A DNA stretch of 64,000 nt. Origin: an uncultured Luteimonas sp. (lineage in GTDB: Bacteria > Pseudomonadota > Gammaproteobacteria > Xanthomonadales > Xanthomonadaceae). Below, piece by piece: positions 60,469 through 64,000 of the stretch. The position numbers and the translations under genes are program-made. The notes beneath the pieces are model-generated. The model saw only the letters and a program-made list of their open reading frames with translations, ran no database searches and was not told the origin of the DNA. The DNA lies in the NCBI GenBank assembly GCA_938008415.1, contig CALLKI010000060.1:1-64000 (forward strand), given 5' to 3'. Numbering within the stretch: position 1 is the first letter of the stretch; each line of letters begins with the position of its first letter.

Positions 60469-62547
60469 CTATTCGAAGTCGTAGTTCATCTCGGGGCCGG
60501 CGGCGGCGAGGAAGTGCCCCTCGACGTAGTCCACCCCGGCCGAGAACAGGATCGCCATGCTGGCCGCATCCTGCACGAACTCGGCGATGGTGCGGATCCC
60601 CAGTTCGCGCGCGCGCGTGGTGATTTCGCGGATGCGCTTCTGGTTCTCCTCGTTCTTCGGCAGGTCCTCGACGAAGCTGCGGTCGATCTTGAGCATGTGC
60701 GGCTGCAGGTGGGCCAGCAGCTGGAACGAGTCCAGGCCGACGCCGAACTGCTCCAGGGCCAGCCGGCAGTCGTAGCGGCCGATCGCGTCGGCGAAGTCCT
60801 GCGCGGCCTTCAGGTGCGTGAACACCTTGGCCTCCGACAGTTCCAGCACGAGGTATTCGCCGGGCACGCCGTGCGCCTTCAGCTGCTGGCCGATGAAACC
60901 GGGCAGGGACGGGTCGTCGAGCGCGGCCTGGCTGACCTTCACCAGCAGCGTGGTCGGCCTGCGCTCCTGCATGCGCTGCCCGATCACGGCGATCGCGCGG
61001 CCGACCACGTAGCGGTCGATCTCGCCCAGCAGCCCGTGCTCCTCGGCGATGTGCAGGAAGTTGCCGGGCATGATCAGCTCGCCGTCGCCGCCGTCCAGCC
61101 GCAGCAGGGCCTCGTACATGGCGCCGGAGTCGCCCTGCAGGTTGATGACCGGCTGGTAGTGCAGGACGAAGCGGCTGTTGTCGAGCGCGTCGCGCAGCCG
61201 CGCGACCCAGGCCCGGACGTTCTCCTCCTCGGCGCGGTCCGCCGCGGCGGGATCGAAGATCTCGAAGCGGTTGCCGCCGACGCCGAGCGACGATTCCATG
61301 CACTGCGCGGCCTTGGCCAGCACCTGTGCGACGCTCGCGATCTTCTCGCCGATCTGGACGCCGCCGATGCTCGCGGTGATCACGCTGGAGCGGTTGCCGA
61401 TCGGGAACACGTGCGAGGAGAAGGCGGAGAGGATCCGCTCGGCCAGTGCCGTGGTGCCCTCGTAGCCGCTGCCGCGGGCCAGTACCGCGAAGGTGTGCTC
61501 GCCGAAGCGCGCGGCGATGGCATCGTCGCCGAGCACGCCGCGCAGGCGTTCGGCGATGGCGGCCAGCATGGCGTCCGCGGAATCGAGGCCGATGTCCTGC
61601 AGCAGGCGCTGGTAGTGGTCCGGCTGGACCAGCAGCAGGCCGTGCTGGCCGTGGCTGGCGCCGGCGTCCGCGACCGCGTCCTCCAGCGCGCGAAGGAAGG
61701 TCGGCCGGTTGAGCAGCCCGGTCACCTGGTCGCGCTGGCGCAGTTCCTCCAGCTCCTGTGCCAGCTCCGGGTCGAGCTCCTGGCGGCGGAACACCACCTG
61801 CAGGCAGGGCTCGCCCTCGTACTGGGCCGGGGTGAACTCCATGGTCGCCGGGAACGCGTTGCCCCCGGCGTCGCGCGCCTCCAGCTCGTACCGCGGCGGC
61901 GGCGGCTCGCCCTTGCTGAGCGACTTGAGCAGCTGCTTGAAGGCCTCGACGTGCTGCGGGGCGACCATGTCCAGCAGCGACATGCCCTCGATGTCCTCGA
62001 AGCTCTCGAAGCCGAACATCTCCAGGTACGCCGCGTTGGCGCGGATATGCATGCCCTCGTGGATGTAGGCGATCGGGTCGCGCGAGGACTCGATCAGGGC
62101 GTCACAGCGGCGCTCGGTCTCGCGCAGCCGGGCCTCCAGCCGGCGCTTGGCGCGCCGTGCCTCGAGATCCTCCCACTGCGTGCGCACGACCGTGAGCAGC
62201 TGCTGCGGGCGGTGGCGCAGGGCCACGGCGCGCGCCCCGGAGGCGAACGCCCCGGCGTAGGCCGCCTCGTCCAGCGCGTCGGCCACGGCGATCACCGGCA
62301 GGTCCTTGCCGCTTGCCGCGGCCAGCTGCAGCACGCTGGCGAACGGGACCGCGGCCGAGGACAGCGCGGCCAGCACCATGTCCACGGACTGGCCGGACAG
62401 CGCCGCCGAGAACTCCTCGGGGCTGGCGGCGCGCAGCGGGCGCACCGCGATGCCGGCGTTACGCAGCCCGCTGACGATGGCCTCGGCGTCCTCGACGCGG
62501 TCGTCCACGATCAGCAGGCGCAACGCGATGTCAGGCTTCATCGGCAT
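60469..62547 (-). CDS. FimX-like REC-PAS-GGDEF-EAL protein, degenerate catalytic sites
   Basis: 692 residues: receiver-like domain (about 8-125, LRLLIVDDRVEDAEA), PAS (about 145-262, RDPIAYIHEGMHIRANAAYLEMFGFES), GGDEF-like domain (about 275-430, with RFGEHTF in place of GGDEF, so inactive) and EAL-like domain (about 445-690). The first EAL motif is kept (YEALLRL), but the metal/general-base positions are altered: canonical DDFGTG reads EQFGVG, and the Asn of the second strand reads KVSQ. KIDRSFV is retained. This pattern matches FimX of Xanthomonas and Pseudomonas, a c-di-GMP receptor for type IV pilus assembly rather than an enzyme. No pil genes are adjacent. Confidence 0.85.
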   Translation of the reverse strand: MPMKPDIALRLLIVDDRVEDAEAIVSGLRNAGIAVRPLRAASPEEFSAALSGQSVDMVLAALSSAAVPFASVLQLAAASGKDLPVIAVADALDEAAYAGAFASGARAVALRHRPQQLLTVVRTQWEDLEARRAKRRLEARLRETERRCDALIESSRDPIAYIHEGMHIRANAAYLEMFGFESFEDIEGMSLLDMVAPQHVEAFKQLLKSLSKGEPPPPRYELEARDAGGNAFPATMEFTPAQYEGEPCLQVVFRRQELDPELAQELEELRQRDQVTGLLNRPTFLRALEDAVADAGASHGQHGLLLVQPDHYQRLLQDIGLDSADAMLAAIAERLRGVLGDDAIAARFGEHTFAVLARGSGYEGTTALAERILSAFSSHVFPIGNRSSVITASIGGVQIGEKIASVAQVLAKAAQCMESSLGVGGNRFEIFDPAAADRAEEENVRAWVARLRDALDNSRFVLHYQPVINLQGDSGAMYEALLRLDGGDGELIMPGNFLHIAEEHGLLGEIDRYVVGRAIAVIGQRMQERRPTTLLVKVSQAALDDPSLPGFIGQQLKAHGVPGEYLVLELSEAKVFTHLKAAQDFADAIGRYDCRLALEQFGVGLDSFQLLAHLQPHMLKIDRSFVEDLPKNEENQKRIREITTRARELGIRTIAEFVQDAASMAILFSAGVDYVEGHFLAAAGPEMNYDFE

Positions 62548-62610
62548 GCATGTCTCCGGGTCGGACGGGGTTATGCCACGCCGGCGCCGTTTCCGTCCAT
62601 TGCAGATTGC

Positions 62611-63621
62611 TCATAACGGGCGCTTGGACGCCTCCCCGGCGACCTCGCGCACCAGGCGGGGCACCAGGTAGCCGGGCAGCCGCGCGCGCAATGCGGCGTG
62701 CAGGGCCAGGGCCTCGGCGTCGCCGACCTCGAAGTGGGCGGCGCCGGCGACGCGGTCGAGCTGGTGCAGGTAGTAGGGCAGCACCCCGGCGGCAAAGCCG
62801 CGTTCGCACAGCGCGGCCAGGGCGTCGGCCGAGTCGTTCACCCCGCGCAGGAGCACCGCCTGGTTGAGCAGGGTCGCGCCGGCCCCGCGCAGGCGCGCCA
62901 TCGCCGCATCCACGGAGGCGTCGAACTCGTTGGCGTGGTTGGCGTGCACCACCACGGTCACCGGCCAGGGCAGGCCGCGCAGCCACGCGACCAGGCCGTC
63001 GTCGACGCGTTCGGGCAGGACCACCGGCAGGCGGGTGTGGATACGCAGCCTCGCGACGTGCGGGATGGCGGCCAGCGCGCCGGTCAGCTCGGAGAGCTTG
63101 GCGGTCGCCAGCGACAGCGGGTCGCCGCCGGAGAGGATGACCTCGGCCAGCGACGGGTCGCGCCGGACCGCTTCCAGCGCCTCGTGCCAGCCGTTCGCGG
63201 CGGCGGTTTCCTCGCCGTAGGGGAAATGCCGGCGAAAGCAGTAGCGGCAGTGCACCGCGCAGCTGCCGGTCGCGATCAGCAGGGCGCGGCCATGGTACTT
63301 GTGGATCACGCCGCGGCCGGCTCGGGCCGCGGCATCACCGACCGCGTCCAGCCCGAAGCCTGGCACCGCGCGCATTTCCTCGTCCACGGGCAGCACCTGC
63401 CGCAGCAGCGGGTCGTGCGGGTCGCCGGGGCGCATGCGCGCCGCGAACCCGCGGGGGACGCGCAGGGGGAACTGCCCGGCGGCCCCGGCGGAGACGGTCA
63501 CCATGCCCCGGAGGCCGAGCAGGTCCAGCAGCTCGTGGGGGTCGCGGATCGCGTCCCGCCACGCCGCCTGCCAGCGCCCGGGGGCTTCGCGCTGCAAGGG
63601 GGACGGGGCAGCAGGTATCAT
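62611..63621 (-). CDS. epmB: EF-P beta-lysylation protein EpmB
   Basis: 336-residue radical-SAM lysine 2,3-aminomutase that makes (R)-beta-lysine for attachment to EF-P. Cluster cysteines in CAVHCRYCFRR (CxxxCxxC), then RHFPYGEET, VILSGGDPLS, RIHTRLPVVLPER, and PYYLHQLD with the LAM-type PLP site region near the C terminus. Divergent from efp with 93 bp between starts; the pairing supports the call. EpmA, the ligase, is not in the window. Confidence 0.95.
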   Translation of the reverse strand: MIPAAPSPLQREAPGRWQAAWRDAIRDPHELLDLLGLRGMVTVSAGAAGQFPLRVPRGFAARMRPGDPHDPLLRQVLPVDEEMRAVPGFGLDAVGDAAARAGRGVIHKYHGRALLIATGSCAVHCRYCFRRHFPYGEETAAANGWHEALEAVRRDPSLAEVILSGGDPLSLATAKLSELTGALAAIPHVARLRIHTRLPVVLPERVDDGLVAWLRGLPWPVTVVVHANHANEFDASVDAAMARLRGAGATLLNQAVLLRGVNDSADALAALCERGFAAGVLPYYLHQLDRVAGAAHFEVGDAEALALHAALRARLPGYLVPRLVREVAGEASKRPL

Positions 63622-63714
63622 TGGCAGCTTGAATTCCCGCCTGGCGATGCCGGGCGTTGCCGGATTGAAGTTCTCATCATTCTAGCCGCCACGGGCGGAG
63701 CAGCAGGAGATCAC

Positions 63715-64000
63715 ATGGCCAGTTTGGGCATGAACGACGTGAAGGCCGGGCAGAAGATCCTGGTCAACAACGAACCCGCGGTCATCACCGAGACCGACTA
63801 CGTCAAGCCCGGCAAGGGGCAGGCCTTCACCCGCGTCCGCTACCGCCTGATCAAGAGCGGCCGGGTCCAGGAGCTGACCATGAAGTCGACCGACTCCCTC
63901 GAGGAGGCCGACGTGGTCGACACCGACATGCAGTACCTGTACAGCGACGGCGAGTACTGGCACTTCATGAACCCGGAGACCTTCGAGCAGGTCCAGGCCG
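63715..64000 (+). CDS. efp: Elongation factor P (5' part; gene runs past the window)
   Basis: The first 95 codons are present. EF-P relieves ribosome stalling at polyproline. The N-terminal KOW-like domain reads MASLGMNDVKAGQKI, VITETDYVKPGKGQAF, and the modified lysine is the Lys of VKPGKGQAF (position 34 in E. coli numbering) at the tip of the loop. GGAGA precedes the ATG. The divergent epmB gene encodes the aminomutase of the same modification pathway. The 3' end is cut off by the window. Confidence 0.95.
   Translation, partial: MASLGMNDVKAGQKILVNNEPAVITETDYVKPGKGQAFTRVRYRLIKSGRVQELTMKSTDSLEEADVVDTDMQYLYSDGEYWHFMNPETFEQVQA

Overview
The window is about 70% G+C and, by gene content and order, comes from a gammaproteobacterium of the Xanthomonadaceae/Lysobacteraceae (a Lysobacter-, Luteimonas- or Thermomonas-like denitrifier). 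The pointers are the pyrG-kdsA-eno-ftsB-ispD-ispF-truD and surE-pcm-nlpD runs, a FimX-like c-di-GMP receptor, and an intergenic repeat (GTAGGAGCGGCTTCAGCC...) of a type I know from this family. Assignment to a genus is not possible by eye. Both ends are cut inside genes: parE on the left and efp on the right. No phage, insertion sequence, integrase, CRISPR or rRNA was seen; two tRNA genes (Arg-CCT, Ala-CGC) are present.

Layout. 1-14.8 kb is a dense housekeeping block: a globin, CTP synthase, Kdo-8-P synthase, enolase, the divisome protein FtsB, MEP-pathway enzymes IspD/IspF, TruD, SurE, Pcm, NlpD, YhbY, RlmE and FtsH. 14.9-31 kb mixes folP, a large HzsA-like haem-motif lipoprotein, xseA, ispG, a PAP2 phosphatase, a divergent pair of signalling genes (FHA-GGDEF cyclase and membrane Ser/Thr kinase), a DMT transporter, murB, pyrD and an antiquitin-type aldehyde dehydrogenase.

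30.4-51 kb is an oxygen-limitation/denitrification island: azurin, a truncated haemoglobin, the cbb3 oxidase structural and assembly genes (ccoNOQP-x-ccoGHIS-safE), hemN, an FNR-type regulator, quinol nitric oxide reductase, a norB-linked small protein, NnrS, a SirB-like protein and copper nitrite reductase NirK. Seven TTGAT/C-N4-A/GTCAA boxes occur in its intergenic regions. In every promoter of the set a -10-like hexamer lies 22-23 bp beyond the proximal box, the class II FNR geometry, and the regulator encoded in the middle carries the E-SR recognition residues and four cluster cysteines expected for reading such boxes. Together they suggest one regulon: O2 scavenging by cbb3, O2-independent haem synthesis, NO2- to NO reduction by NirK (azurin as a plausible donor), NO to N2O by NorB, and NO handling by NnrS and the globin. 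No nitrate or N2O reductase genes lie in the window.

51-64 kb holds a patatin lipoprotein, RNase D, an FGE-fold lipoprotein without the catalytic cysteines, an M48 metalloprotease, a polyhydroxyalkanoate cluster (two acetoacetyl-CoA reductases flanking phaR), gluQRS, htpX, a FimX-like protein, and the divergent pair epmB/efp, which makes and carries the beta-lysine modification of EF-P.
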